Counted from the stretch's first letter, positions 20,861 to 32,518 are shown. The stretch: DNA of 64,000 bases from Nannobrachium achirus (GCA_963921795.1 OY997643.1:18051195-18115194); one strand, 5' to 3'. Notes: generated by a model not told the origin, from the letters alone. Program-made: numbers and translations.

Positions 20861-21368
20861 GGGGTGGGCAACTTTGATGATGGCGAGGGCCACTATATTT
20901 CCACCTTCACTCCAGGGGGCCACATTGCATATTGCTACGTCCTACTTTGTCATTCTAGTATCTCATACAAAAGAAGCAAAACTATCAGATCTACAAGCTC
21001 AAAACACATCGCGCTGCGATGCGTTTTGAGCTTGTATATCGGCTATTTTTTGCTTCTTTTGAATTGGAATCCTGAATAATTTTAGTAGTCCTGAATCCTG
21101 AAATGTAACATTTTGATTTAATTTCAAACACATTTTATAATATATACTCATGTTAACTTTATGAACTTGAATACGAATACATAGGACATAAAATACATTT
21201 TAATACTACTATGCTATAGTCATTAAGTTACTAATATAGACTGAAGGAATTAAAGCAGGTCATGTTTAGAATTGTAACAGCTGAAATCAATAACATATCA
21301 GTATTCAGGTATTAACCTGAGGGCCGCATTAAGGTGTCCTCCGGGCCGCCAGTTGCCCATGTATGGTC
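20861..21368 (+). mobile_element. hAT-type MITE, CAGGGGTGGGCAACT family
   Basis: It begins CAGGGGTGGGCAACTTTG and ends CCAGTTGCCCATGTATG, flanked by GTCTAGAA and GTCTCTAGAA. A shared hairpin at about 20980-21058 is extended by family-specific AAAAGAAGCAAAA / TTTTGCTTCTTTT. The second copy at 47277 has a perfect target duplication. Confidence 0.85.
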
Positions 21369-21424
21369 TCTAGAAGATAAGAAAAGATAAGAAAGCATTT
21401 CCAGAAAATTGTCAAATATTTTCC

Positions 21425-21455
21425 AAAAATGAAAATAGACAATCTGCAAGCTGGC
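21425..21455. repeat. Half of the shared hairpin stem
   Basis: GAAAATAGACAATCTGCAAGC resembles the left stem arm (AAAATAGCAGATCTACAAGC), with no matching right arm nearby. Confidence 0.4.
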
Positions 21456-21948
21456 TATGAGTTGCAGGGCTTTTACACGTGATTTATTATTGTATTTCGG
21501 TGCGTTTGTGTCCCAGGTAGACACTACTACTACTTCTCCTTTGAGGTCTCCAGCTGAAAACGTTTGGCTCACGTTGTGGCTCCTCTTCCCCCGCAGCGGA
21601 GAGGAAGAAGCCATGAGAGAGCGTTTTTTTTTTTTCTTTTTTTTTGTGTCATGTTCGATGCGGCCATAAAAACCCTTCTGGTTTAAAACCCCACCAGGTG
21701 CCTTGTTGGTCATGTTGGGACCAGGTGGCACCAATAACACACAACATGAATGTTTTATGGAGATCAGAACGCATAGTCACCTTGTGGTGTTTGAAGAGGC
21801 CCGACCGCTCGCTGCGGCAGAAATGCAGAGCGCGCTGACCTGTGGTCACATGAAACAGAAAGGAGATTCATCATGCATTCTGTGAGCATGCGGTCTATGC
21901 ACTGTAATATCATCATAGTTAGGGAGAATTAGCAGAATACCTGTCAAA

Positions 21949-22310
21949 TCTGGGAATAAATTCCTTACCAAACAATTTCTTCACCAATGTGTTCATAAAG
22001 GTGTCTAGTAACATGTCTAACAAAGATTGAAATTCAACATCCCTAGGAAAATCTTTGTCAGCTAGGGTAATTCTGGGTCTCATTCACTTACTATACACTA
22101 AACTATAAGGGAAAAAATGACTCCCAAGAAATATGCTTCAAGTGGGATGTGAGGGGTCTAGGTGTTTTTAATTATTCTGAATCCATTGTAAGCATTTGTT
22201 TTGCACGAAAAAACATTCCTTGGGCTAAAAATTGACCCCCATACCACTGTGAAAAGTGATGACTCATCACTAAACCATCGTTTTTATGGGCTGTTTTTAG
22301 CCCAATAAAC
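21949..22310 (+). repeat. Dispersed repeat, copy 1, with invertible-looking segment
   Basis: The sequence from CTGGGAATA through ACCAATGTGTTCATAAAGG to TTGGGCTAAAAA is shared with 34234-34545. Between 12-bp inverted repeats (22220-22231 and 22294-22305) a segment of about 62 bp with TGATGACTCATCAC lies in the opposite orientation to that in copy 2. Confidence 0.9.
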
Positions 22311-22478
22311 ACACAGCAGACAAGACAACACTGCTTATTGCACAGGCAGCGCATGGCGTGCAGCTTTGACGAGCGTGAAAGTGTCTCTCGTTGCACCGAC
22401 TGGAAGTGTCATGCCTCTGGGGGCCACACATGGGCCCCGCTTTTCTCACGGCAGACCAATTTCACCTATGCAGTAACA

Positions 22479-23062
22479 CAGGGGTCTTCAACGTTTTCAG
22501 GCCAAGGACCCCTTAGTCGAGGGAGAGATGAAGCAGGGACCCCCCACACAACCCATAGATACCATTATAGTTTCATCGTTTGACAGCACGATCATCAGTG
22601 TATTTTGGGTTAATCCGATCTACAAGCCGATCTACAAGCCGATCTACAAGCTCACAAGAGCTTGTAGATCTGCTATTTTTGGCTAAAGTTCTCTGAATAT
22701 GGACGCTAGGGTTCAAGTGGTTAATATAAAGCCAAGGACCCCTTAGTCGAGGGAGAGATGAAGCAGGGACCCCCCACAACCCATCGATATATAGTTTCAT
22801 CGTTTGACAGCACGATCATCAGTGTATTTTGGGTTAATCCGATCTACAAGCCGATCTACAAGCCGATCTACAAGCTCACAACGCCTCGCGCTGCGAGGCG
22901 TTGTGAGCTTGTAGATCTGCTATTTTTGGCTAAAGTTCTCTGAATATGGACGCTAGGGTTCAAGTGGTTAATATAAAGTCTCTATCACAAATATTTGGGG
23001 GACCCCCTGTAGTAACTCTGAGGACCCCTTAGGGGTCCCGGACACCCTGTTGAAGACCCCTG
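22479..23062 (+). mobile_element. hAT-type MITE, CAGGGGTCTTCAACG family, with internal duplication
   Basis: The ends CAGGGGTCTTCAACG and CTGTTGAAGACCCCTG are flanked by exact 8-bp CAGTAACA duplications (22471-22478 and 23063-23070). About 235 bp of the interior, including the shared hairpin, is tandemly duplicated (22501-22730 and 22731-22976). Each left stem arm carries three extra copies of a 12-bp CCGATCTACAAG unit not matched on the right arm. Confidence 0.92.
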
Positions 23063-23082
23063 CAGTAACAGAAACTTTTTGA

Positions 23083-23235
23083 TTGATTGAACAGTTTATT
23101 GAAAATGAATTCAAAAGGATAAAAACACAAGAAAACCCTTCTAGGCTTGTTTCCATTCGTGTCCTTTTGGGGTAGGGAGCAACAATACATTACAAATATG
23201 AAACAAGGACAAAATACAAAAAAAATTAAAATATA
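23083..23235 (-). mobile_element. LINE-like 3' tail
   Basis: GATTGATTGAACAGTTTATTG with following sequence resembles the 3' ends at 13805 and 61728. No coding part is attached. Confidence 0.45.
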
Positions 23236-23239
23236 TTCT

Positions 23240-24189
23240 CTTTTCCTAAAAGATCAGTACTTGGTTTAAAATCAAGTCATATAATTGGCCAACTATCTCG
23301 TTAATGCACATTGAAAGAAACTCATAAAGGAACTTGATTCAGCAATGCTCATGTGTGACGTTTTTGTAAATTAATAACCTACTTGATCATACTACAGAGT
23401 CACACAAAAGCATCGCGACGTGTTTCGAGCTTGTAGATCTGCTACTTATGCAGTATTTGAATTTGAATCAATCACACACGCGCGCACGCACGCACGCACA
23501 CACACACACACACATGGGCTCCTACAACACATGCTGGGTCCATACTCCATTGGTTTATATTTATTCATATGATATGGAGTGATGACGCGCAGGTTTGAAG
23601 CAGACGGCAGGATCAAAGTGGATATGTTGACCCTCCTCCACCTCTCACACGCTATAGCAGCACGCATCCATCTCCAACCTCCACCTCTCACATGCTATAG
23701 CAACACGCATCCATCTCAACCTTAGACCAAACCCATCTTTGATCTCACTGCATTTCTCTTAAAACATGTACTGTAGGCACATTTCTTAAATCTCTTAAAA
23801 CGGGCACATTTCTGCGCTCTAGGAGGCTAATTCTCTCGATGCTGCAATGCATGGCATCATGGCATCAGTGGTGTGTTCAAGGAATTACGATAATCATTCC
23901 CTGCGCGGCTTGCACGTGGTCGTGGCGATACGCCAGCGCGTTTTCATAGAGGGCTACGCTTTTCTTTTTTCAAAAACATTCTGCACGTCATACTATGTTT
24001 CTAGCAAAACACGTCACAAAGCACTTTCACATGAAAACTTCAATAGTGAAAAGACAATAAAATCAGCACACCAGAATGCTGCTCCTATCGCGAAGAGGGT
24101 TCCCCGCCGCCACCGCGGAGGAAGACCTCAACAGCGGGCAGAGAGGTCCATAGGACCTCACCATGTGAGATAATAGATTGCCAGCGGAG
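23240..24189. other. No gene recognised; half hairpin near 23412-23450
   Basis: AT-rich DNA with a short (CA)n/(CGCA)n tract at 23474-23513 and a duplicated CTCACACGCTATAGCA segment (23645 and 23688). A right-arm half of the shared stem (CGAGCTTGTAGATCTGCTA) is at about 23428. No coding region is supported. Confidence 0.45.
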
Positions 24190-24696
24190 CAACGGCGTCA
24201 GTTCAGAAAAAGCTAAGGTATGGCAACATGACTGGTGTTCACGTGCGTGCAAGAGACCAGTCATATTGCCATAACTTAGCAACAGGTATGATACATTTAT
24301 TTTAAGAAGTACATTCTATTTTTCTCCCTCGTTTCTACGGTTTATTGGTCTGGATATGGCAGCCTGGAACGGTTGTTCAAGTGCAGCTAAACTTGGCATG
24401 TTAGTAAACGTGCCACAATTAACAATAATGCATTGCACCTGTGCAGCTGACCTGTGGAACCTGGGAATATTACATTTTGTCAAGATGAGGAGAATACAAG
24501 TGTGGAGAATATAATTATAATACCTTGTTAAAGAGACCATTTTGTAGAATTTTGTAGCATTTGTAGTTATTTTACTGTAATTTTACAACATAATAACCAG
24601 CGCAGATAGACAAAGAGACATTCATGGATTTATATTTAAAAGTAAAAGTAACTTTTATTTTCTGCATACCCCTGCCATACCCACTTGACGCCCCTG
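24190..24696. mobile_element. hAT-type MITE, TTGACGCCCCTG family, uninterrupted copy
   Basis: The 507-bp element starts CAACGGCGTCAGTTCAG and ends CCACTTGACGCCCCTG. It is flanked by exact 8-bp CAGCGGAG duplications (24182-24189 and 24697-24704). It provides the empty site for the Helitron in the 16998 copy. Confidence 0.92.
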
Positions 24697-24770
24697 CAGC
24701 GGAGGGTGAGGTTCTATATGGGGCTAAGGCAGCAGGTGCTCTGAGTCTTTGATTGGACAGCGGTCTGTTA

Positions 24771-24936
24771 GGCCCCATTTACACTGTCAGCCAAATCCAG
24801 CCTGAATCAGATCTGTGCCACATCCAGATTGGAATCTGATTGGTTTAAAACGGTCAACATGGAACAAATCAGATTCCAATCAGGATGTGACACAGATCTG
24901 ATTCAGGCTGGATTTGGCTGCCATGTAAATGGGGCC
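24771..24936. mobile_element. Palindromic MITE with GGCCCCATTTACA termini and TTA duplication
   Basis: GGCCCCATTTACACTG...GGAATCTGATT is mirrored almost throughout by AATCAGATTCCAATC...ATGTAAATGGGGCC. TTA flanks both sides (24768-24770 and 24937-24939), consistent with a Harbinger-type element. The 166 bp can fold into one long hairpin. Confidence 0.85.
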
Positions 24937-25127
24937 TTATTGACCATATTCACCTGGCGGCCATGTTTGACATTTGCATTGAAAGCGGTACCTACATAGG
25001 GTGGCAATTCATTGTCTTGATGGCAAGATGGCCGCTGTGTGAATACGGTCTATTGAGCCCTCATCAGAAACTAACACACAGCTGAATTCAGCGATTGACC
25101 AATCAAAATCAAGCATTCAAGCCGTGT

Positions 25128-25402
25128 AATAGAGAATTGCAGTTTAAGCCCCGCCCGCCCTTACTCCGGTGTCGGAAGCGTGGATACAAGTTGTACCCTC
25201 GTCTTTTTTTCAGCTTTCTAATTAATCGTTGCATGCAAAAAATTGTGTTTATTGTCATGATTCCTCACTGGTGGCTTAGTCAGAGGCTTAAAAGACGTTA
25301 AATAAATACTTTATGAAATGTCTATGGATGAAATGCATGGGGGAAAACGCTTCCGACACCGGAGTGAGGGCGGGCGGGGCTTAAACTGCGATGCTCTATA
25401 AT
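25128..25402. mobile_element. MITE with TTTAAGCCCCGCCCGCCC terminal inverted repeats
   Basis: The left arm (TTGCAGTTTAAGCCCCGCCC then GCCCTTACTCCGGTGTCGG) is mirrored at 25345-25400. Arms are about 50 nt around an AT-rich middle. Flanks are TA-rich. There is no ORF. Confidence 0.8.
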
Positions 25403-25467
25403 AAGCTATGCGGAAGCTCAGCTCTGAGGTTCATTTATATCAAAGAAAACTAGGACATTTACCTAAG

Positions 25468-26081
25468 TGTTACGGACCAGGCCTGGGGGGGCCTAGGCCA
25501 CAACAAACAAAATGGACTCCCTCCTACCCAGTCCCAAAACAACAACCTCAACACCAGTTTAAAAGTCCAAACTACAGTGGTTTATTCACAGAAGCTTTAA
25601 AACATGGGCAAAAATTACCTCAGGGTGGGCCCTGTACATAAAACTCAGTAAAAACCCTATACTAACTTATGGCAAACAGAAAGACAAGAGTTCAAAACCA
25701 AAATAAAGGCCACCCACCCCTACCATACCAATTGGCTGTAAAAGTCCCCATGTTAAAACCTGTAACACTGAAACACTAACAAAGCTAAAACCACTACAAA
25801 CAGAAACTGGTGCTGTTTTGAGGCTGGCTGGGAGGAAGACATCTCAGGGACTGTTGGCAGCCATCTTTATAGATACCAGCCTGGTCACCTGAGCCAATCA
25901 CCAACAGTAGCTCAGTAACTCCACCTGTTAATTAACAATCACAATCACACTCAGCCACCACCCACACTCAATCAGTACCACTCGCAGTGTCTCACACACA
26001 CGCACACACACACTGAGGGGGAAAGATATGCATTGGGCAACATACTGAACAAATGCCTAATATGACCCTAAGGTCGTAACA
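25468..26081 (-). repeat. LTR (3' LTR in element orientation)
   Basis: The 614-bp copy has a TATA-like CTATAAAG at 25864-25871 and AATAAA at 25581-25586 on the minus strand. These are the expected order and spacing for U3-R-U5. Confidence 0.92.
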
Positions 26082-26090
26082 CCTCCCCCC
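26082..26090 (-). promoter_or_regulatory. Polypurine tract
   Basis: Minus-strand GGGGGGAGG directly upstream of the 3' LTR; the position matches the plus-strand primer of LTR elements. Confidence 0.7.
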
Positions 26091-26159
26091 AAAGATCAAA
26101 CATTTATCCCTTAAGGAAAAATGTTAGATTTCACACTTTACATCAATTAAAAAAAAACA

Positions 26160-26400
26160 TCTACACAGCCGTAAGGCTGATCTACACAGCCATAGAGGCT
26201 ACACAATCACAGCCATCAAGACTGATCTACAAACTCACAGCCATCAAGACTGATCTACAAACTCACAGCCATCAAGACTGATCTACAAACTCACAGCCAT
26301 AAAGACTGATCTACAAACTCACAGCCATAAAGACTGATCTACAAACTCACAGCCATAAAGACTGATCTACAAACTCACAGCCATAAGGACTGATCTACAC
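26160..26400. repeat. 28-bp tandem repeat inside the LTR element
   Basis: About seven units of AAACTCACAGCCAT(C/A)AAGAC then TGATCTAC. The GATCTACAAACTCAC portion resembles the stem of the shared hairpin, but here it is arranged head-to-tail without an inverted arm. Confidence 0.9.
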
Positions 26401-26679
26401 ACAAATACATCACAAAAAAAAACTTAAAGTCAAACTACAAAAAACAGTGTAAATTCCTAACTTTAAGGACCAAAAATGTTGAAGAATTTCACATCAAACT
26501 TTCACATAATTTCACAATCTTCATATTTGCTGGTTGGCACACACACAACGGTAATTTTAACATTAACGTAATTTGTTTGCTCGCATAGAAGCTCACATGG
26601 AGATCATGCTGGGTTTCTGTGTTACTTGCAATGCATGCAGAGAAACACGTAAGGGGGACAACTCGCATCTCAAACTGAC

Positions 26680-26935
26680 CTTCATAAAGTGCAAGGCCCC
26701 CATCTCCCACCTCCATTTCCCTGATGGACGGCCAACTTAGCTTGGTGTATAGAGGCATTTTGGGAGTGGGTGCACCAGTCACTATATCCACAGGTCATGT
26801 TCAAGTCCAAAATGCAAGGCCTCCATCTCCCACCTCCATGTCCCAGATGTATGGCCAACATTAGGCTTGGAGTATAGAGGTCACTAACGGGAGTGGATGC
26901 ACCAGGCATTAGCACAAGCAGGGCAGGCACAGAGC
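26680..26935. repeat. Two-copy tandem repeat of about 130 bp in the LTR element interior
   Basis: TGCAAGGCC...CCATCTCCCACCTCCAT...GGCCAAC...TATAGAGG occurs twice with about 80 percent identity by eye. Two short overlapping minus frames cross it. Neither resembles a retroelement protein. Confidence 0.65.
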
Positions 26936-27130
26936 TCCACCTCAACTTTTTGCCCCCCCCTCCTCAGTCATGAGGGACCCAACAAACCCATCTCCCCAGC
27001 TTCTTACTCATGAGCACAACTCACATTAACAATGCCACTTATATACCAAATCAGTGTTTACTAAACAAAAACTACAATAATGCCAACCAGAAATATAAAA
27101 ATGTGAACTTACCAACACAATAAAGGGTTT

Positions 27131-27143
27131 AGACGAGCCCCCA
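27131..27143 (-). promoter_or_regulatory. Putative tRNA-Pro primer-binding site
   Basis: Minus strand TGGGGGCTCGTCT, three nucleotides inside the 5' LTR. It matches the complement of the tRNA-Pro 3' end over the first 12 positions, then diverges. Confidence 0.7.
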
Positions 27144-27146
27144 TTA

Positions 27147-27760
27147 TGTTACGGACCAGGCCTGGGGGGGCCTAGGCCACAACAAACAAAATGGACTCCC
27201 TCCTACCCAGTCCCAAAACAACAACCTCAACACCAGTTTAAAAGTCCAAACTACAGTGGTTTATTCACAGAAGCTTTAAAACATGGGCAAAAATTACCTC
27301 AGGGTGGGCCCTGTACATAAAACTCAGTAAAAACCCTATACTAACTTATGGCAAACAGAAAGACAAGAGTTCAAAACCAAAATAAAGGCCACCCACCCCT
27401 ACCATACCAATTGGCTGTAAAAGTCCCCATGTTAAAACCTGTAACACTGAAACACTAACAAAGCTAAAACCACTACAAACAGAAACTGGTGCTGTTTTGA
27501 GGCTGGCTGGGAGGAAGACATCTCAGGGACTGTTGGCAGCCATCTTTATAGATACCAGCCTGGTCACCTGAGCCAATCACCAACAGTAGCTCAGTAACTC
27601 CACCTGTTAATTAACAATCACAATCACACTCAGCCACCACCCACACTCAATCAGTACCACTCGCAGTGTCTCACACACACGCACACACACACTGAGGGGG
27701 AAAGATATGCATTGGGCAACATACTGAACAAATGCCTAATATGACCCTAAGGTCGTAACA
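27147..27760 (-). repeat. LTR (5' LTR in element orientation)
   Basis: Read as identical in sequence and length to 25468-26081. Confidence 0.92.
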
Positions 27761-27779
27761 CTAAGTACTGTGGTATTTG

Positions 27780-27781
<2 letters not shown>

Positions 27782-27858
<77 letters not shown>

Positions 27859-27865
27859 TGCGTGC

Positions 27866-27959
<94 letters not shown>
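27782..27959. repeat. Compound (GT)n/(GTGC)n microsatellite
   Basis: GT tract, then a central GTGC-rich block (27840-27903), then a second GT tract. All long frames across it are artefacts. Confidence 0.95.
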
Positions 27960-27962
<3 letters not shown>

Positions 27963-28570
27963 TCTTGTTGATTTTGCATAGCTTGCTTCTGAAGTGGTGT
28001 CCTCTGTGTGCTTCATGGTGGTGGACCTGCTCTAGGTCTGCTTACAAAAATCTCCTTTCCGAAAAAATTCCTTCACCCCCAGGTTCTTCCATCTATGGTA
28101 AAAGATGAAATATTGCTCCTGGCTGGCTCGCCAATTGTACTAGAAAAATATTAATGTTCCACAAGGATGAAGGATTTGAAGAATTGACAAAGATTTTTTC
28201 AAAGAGGCAAAAAGTTGAACAGAGTAACAGCATTACAGATCCTTTGAGGAGCAGGCCTCCTGGCCTCTCCTGTCAGCCCCTCTGGGCACAACCCTCTCCT
28301 GCACCATTACCATACAGCTCTTATAGTCCAAGATGCTATTCTAACATGGTAACATGGTCTTATAAGGTTATGTTCTAAAGATATAGCAACATAGAAATAG
28401 TTACACACAGTACAGATTATGCTGACAGAGTGAAGTAAGTAAGCATAGATGGGGGAGAGAACTCAGCTGTTAGATTGACAGCTGCAGGTACATCTAAATG
28501 AGTAAGTAGCCTTGTGAGATTCTTTAGACTACATACAGTACACATATTTGTTACTCTAGAAATATTTCTA
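27960..28570. other. No gene recognised
   Basis: Mixed-composition DNA between two GT arrays with no supportable feature. Confidence 0.45.
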
Positions 28571-28573
28571 CCA

Positions 28574-28680
<107 letters not shown>

Positions 28681-28800
28681 GCTGCGCGCGCGCGTGTGTT
28701 GTCTGGTTGTACTGGTCAGCTCCCTTGCAGGTTTTATTGTGCGTGCGTGCGTGCGTGCGTGCATGAATGTGAAGCAGGGAGTTGCTGAAAAATTAGCATT

Positions 28801-29170
28801 TAATAATAATAATAATAATAGCTGTGATTTATATAGCGCTTTTCTTAGTACTCAAAGTCCCTTTACAATACTAATTGTTTGTGTGTGCGTGTGTGTACGG
28901 CAGATAAAAACAACAACTTTATTAGGAAAAAAAGAAAACTAGGATAAGATAAGAAGATACAGTAGAAAACAATAAAAATAAAAGTATGGTCCGAGATCAG
29001 CTGGGGAAGGCAGTTTTCAATAGGTGAGTTTTCAGAGCGGTTTTGAAGGAGGGGAGGGAGGGGGCGTCTATGACGCATTTAGGGAGTTCGTTCCAGAGGG
29101 TGGGGGCGGCCACTGAGAACGCCCTGTCCCCCCAGGTTCGGTGGGGTTTTTTTGTGCTCAGCAATCTACC
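28801..29170 (-). pseudogene. LINE 3' end (reverse transcriptase C-terminus)
   Basis: Minus-strand text NELPKCVIDAPSLPSFKTAL then KTHLLKTAF is the standard end of teleost LINE reverse transcriptases. The AATAATAAT tract at 28801 and the ATATAGCGCTTTTCTTAG motif form the 3' tail. Confidence 0.7.
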
Positions 29171-29541
29171 CTGGGTAAAGGGTTAGAGGGTCAAACCTTT
29201 TCATGAGGGTTACAAAACAAAACAAAAAGGTTAGAAAAGAGATTCTATTTTCAGATTGATTTTGGAAACATTTTTATTGGGTCTGGACTTGAACGTGGCA
29301 GAATAAATAACAAACAAAACATGATAACTTAAAGTGAACCGCGATAGTTTCAAGACTTGTTAAATAGACCATAAAAATTCTATTAAGCATGAAACATTTT
29401 AAACTCAGATCCTTGCTTCTGGGGTTTCTGGCACAACATTTTTAAGAAAGTTTGAGCACCACTATACGGTAGCAACGTACGCTTGTCAGAAAACTGTTAG
29501 GATTTAGAAGACTTTTGTATAATAGGCCTTAGGTCCTAATG

Positions 29542-29956
29542 CAGGGGTCTTCAACGTTTTCAGGCCACAGACCCCTTAGTTGAGAGAGATGAAGCAGGGA
29601 CCCCCACAACCTGTTCATAGATTCCATATAGTTTCATCGTTTGACAGCACAATCATCAGTGTATTTTGGATTCATGTTAATTTGTGTTTTCAGATATTTA
29701 ACCACTTGAACCGTCAATACTTAATAAACTTGACCTTTCACTCTGTACTTCTGTTCCCCCTACACCCAAACCTCTTTGCCGAAAATAGCTGATCTACAAG
29801 CTTGTAGATATGCTATTTTTGGCTACAGTCCTCAGAATATGGACACTAGTGTTCAAGTTGTTCATAAAAAAAGGATTGGAAGATTTGGAGGACCCCCTGT
29901 AGTAACTCTATCTGAGGACCCCCTAGGGGTCCCGGACCCCCTGTTGAAGACCCCTG
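29542..29956 (+). mobile_element. hAT-type MITE, CAGGGGTCTTCAACG family, complete
   Basis: The ends CAGGGGTCTTCAACG and GTTGAAGACCCCTG are flanked by exact 8-bp TCCTAATG (29534-29541 and 29957-29964). The shared hairpin at 29782-29822 has lost its loop and distal stem (GATCTACAAGCTTGTAGAT). Confidence 0.93.
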
Positions 29957-30299
29957 TCCTAATGGGTTGACTGCTGGCCTCCCTCCAAGCAGACATGGCC
30001 TTACCCCGACCGCTCAACTGAAAACCATGTTGAACATTTCCTCCTATAATAACATGCCCATTATAGGCATGTCAGGTTGAAAGTGGTTAAAGAGGGATTT
30101 TACAGCGTGAGATAGACATGTGTTTCACACACATACAGTTACACCTGTCTGTCAAGTCCTCTGGGCGCGATGAGTCACGCCCTGAGGATGATTGACAGCC
30201 AAGTCAGCCTATGAGTGTGCGCGCCGGTATGTTGGCAGATCCAGGCATCCTGACTCACTGCAAACACAGACACAGGTGAAACCATTACATTCCTCCCTT

Positions 30300-30552
30300 T
30301 AATACCTACGGTACCTAAATCCAATGATGTTTAAATTAATACCTACTCCAACCTAAGTCCAATAACGTTTAAATTAATACCTACTCCAACCTAAGTCCAA
30401 TAATGTTTAAATTAATACCTACTGTACTAAGTCCAATGATGTTTAAATTAATACCTACTGTACCTAAGTCCAATGATGTTTAAATGAATACCTACTCCAA
30501 CCTAAGTCCAATAATGTTTAAATTAATACCTACTGTACCTAAGTCCAATAAT
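30300..30552. repeat. Minisatellite, about 38-bp unit, six or seven copies
   Basis: The unit AATACCTACT(CCAA/GTA)CC then TAAGTCCAATAATGTTTAAA varies at two short blocks. Confidence 0.9.
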
Positions 30553-30659
30553 GTCAAGCTATTTTACTTCAATTGAGTATTTCCATTTCTTGATCCGTTA
30601 TCCTTATACCCCACAACACGTCAGAGGCAAATGGTGTACTTTTACTCCACTACAGTCAT

Positions 30660-30872
30660 GTAACAGTTTTAGTTACTGTAGCTTGTAGATCTGTACATTA
30701 ATTTAACAGTTTAAGTTACTGTAGCTTGTAGATCTGTACATTCATTTAACAGTTTTAGTTACTGTAGCTTGTAGATCTGTACATTAATTTAACAGTTTAA
30801 GTTACTGTAGCTTGTAGATCTGTACATTCATTTAACAATTTTAGTTACTGTAGCTTGTAGATCTGTGATTTT
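30660..30872. repeat. Tandem repeat built on the hairpin half-stem
   Basis: Five units of about 43 bp, each containing AGTTACTGTAGCTTGTAGATC then TGTACATT. The GCTTGTAGATCTG part equals the right stem of the shared hairpin, but the left arm is absent. Confidence 0.85.
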
Positions 30873-31082
30873 CACTACATAAAGTCGCTGTCGGGAAGAA
30901 ACCCCTTACCTCCATATTCCAACTTATTGTTGTGTTTTTTTGGAGCGGTGAAAGCGCTCCCAATAGACAGGTATGTCTGTGGCTGGCTATGTGGCTGGCT
31001 GGCTGGCTGGCTGGCTGGGTATGTCTGTAGCCTGGCAATACCTTGAGTGGCCACACAAGTTAAAGGAGGGGCGCTGTTGTGC

Positions 31083-31094
31083 AGGCACAAACAC

Positions 31095-31192
<98 letters not shown>
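31083..31192. repeat. (CA)n microsatellite
   Basis: About 52 CA units. Confidence 0.95.
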
Positions 31193-31193
<1 letters not shown>

Positions 31194-31248
31194 TTCACCG
31201 CTCCACTTCGAACCGAGGTTTGATTTTTCATAAATTAATGCCCTACTT

Positions 31249-31680
31249 CAGTGATACTCAAACTCAGGCCCGTGGGCCAGTTCCGGCCTGTGGCACACGA
31301 TTCAATCAATCAATAAAAACAAAAAATAAAAAAGACTTATTTATTCTTACAATGAAGTAATTCTCTTATCTTTAGCCTAATGACATCACTATTACATGAA
31401 TAATCATCCAGGAAGGGAAACTGTGTCACTCATTCAGAGCAGCAGTAAAGATGAGCCTCAACAAGCGCTGAAAAGTTGATACAGAGAACCTGCACTTTCA
31501 TTTTACCATCTCATGCAAATACCACTATGTTTGATTTGCCAGAAAACAGTGTCAGTTGTCGACAAAATAAGCGACAATAAAAGGCAGAAGTTATCAGGTA
31601 TTAATGTTGTCATTTTATTAACTGTCCCCTTGCCATTTTTGTAATGTGGCCCACAGGTTTCAGATATTTGAGTGTCCCTG
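31249..31680 (+). mobile_element. hAT-type MITE, CAGTGATACTCAAAC family, complete
   Basis: The ends CAGTGATACTCAAACTCAGG and TTTGAGTGTCCCTG are flanked by exact 8-bp CCCTACTT (31241-31248 and 31681-31688). The motif GGCCCGTGGGCCA is near the left end. A related fragment lies at 42640-42700. Confidence 0.9.
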
Positions 31681-31699
31681 CCCTACTTGATCAAACTAC

Positions 31700-31978
31700 A
31701 GTGTCACGCAAAAGCATCAAAAGTAGTAAATCTACAAGCTTATCGTCACATCTCCAAGTTTCAAATTTGTAATTCTTTTCACAAACTAAAGCACTTCATC
31801 ATACAAGGCCATCTCACAAAAGTAGTGAAAACAGCTGATCTACAAGCACACAACGCCTCGCGGTGCGAGGCGTTGTGTGCTTGTAGATCGGCTGTTTTCC
31901 CTAGTTTAAATCATTTTAAAAATGATAAATACAAAACAAACAGTTTTGGACATACAAGGTTTCCACCCGACAACGACG
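31700..31978. mobile_element. TCGTCGTTGTC MITE, nearly complete, with shared hairpin
   Basis: The right end reads TTTTGGACATACAAGG then TTTCCACCCGACAACGACG. The hairpin at 31832-31905 (AAAACAGCTGATCTACAAGC ... GCTTGTAGATCGGCTGTTTT) has a full GCGAGGCGTTGTG stem. A hairpin half also lies at about 31726-31742. Confidence 0.75.
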
Positions 31979-32376
31979 TTATGCAGCAAGGTGTTTTGAG
32001 CCTGCTATTCTTTTATTTGAATCCTCACATGGTCCTGGACATGTTAGGTTTCCACCCGACAGAGACAATCCCAAGTAGTGCTTAGCGGGGTCAAAAGCTA
32101 ACATTTGCCTTGGGAAAAACTGTAGTGGAGTCATACCGTAAGTATCCAATAAAACAAATTGTCTACTCAGGTAAAGCACGCAGGTACTCAAAGAACAATG
32201 ATTGGCAGTAATTGTCCGTGCAGAGGCAGTGTGGGTAATGAGTCACTCACACAGCTGTAGTCAGCGTCCGTGTGGGAGAGTTGTTGATCGTGAGAGAGAG
32301 TGAGTGTGTCACCGTCGACTAATTTTAGTGGTTTGTTTGTATGTCAGGAGAAGGCACACTTCCTGTGCGTGGGTGC

Positions 32377-32518
<142 letters not shown>

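Larger units (their letters stand above)
25468..27760 (-). mobile_element. Complete non-autonomous LTR retrotransposon
   Basis: Two 614-bp direct repeats flank a 1065-bp interior, and 5-bp CTAAG duplications lie outside (25463-25467 and 27761-27765). On the minus strand each LTR runs TGTTACGACC to CCGTAACA. The primer-binding region starts 3 nt inside the 27147 edge and reads TGGGGGCTCGTCT, matching a tRNA-Pro 3' end. A polypurine tract (GGGGGGAGG) abuts the other LTR. The interior encodes no gag, protease, polymerase or envelope, so it needs an autonomous partner. The LTRs read as identical, implying a very recent insertion. Confidence 0.93.

Noticed and set aside
26160-26400. Direct repeats that could suggest a CRISPR array
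   Set aside because: Units are head-to-tail without unique spacers, and the element is a eukaryotic LTR retrotransposon.
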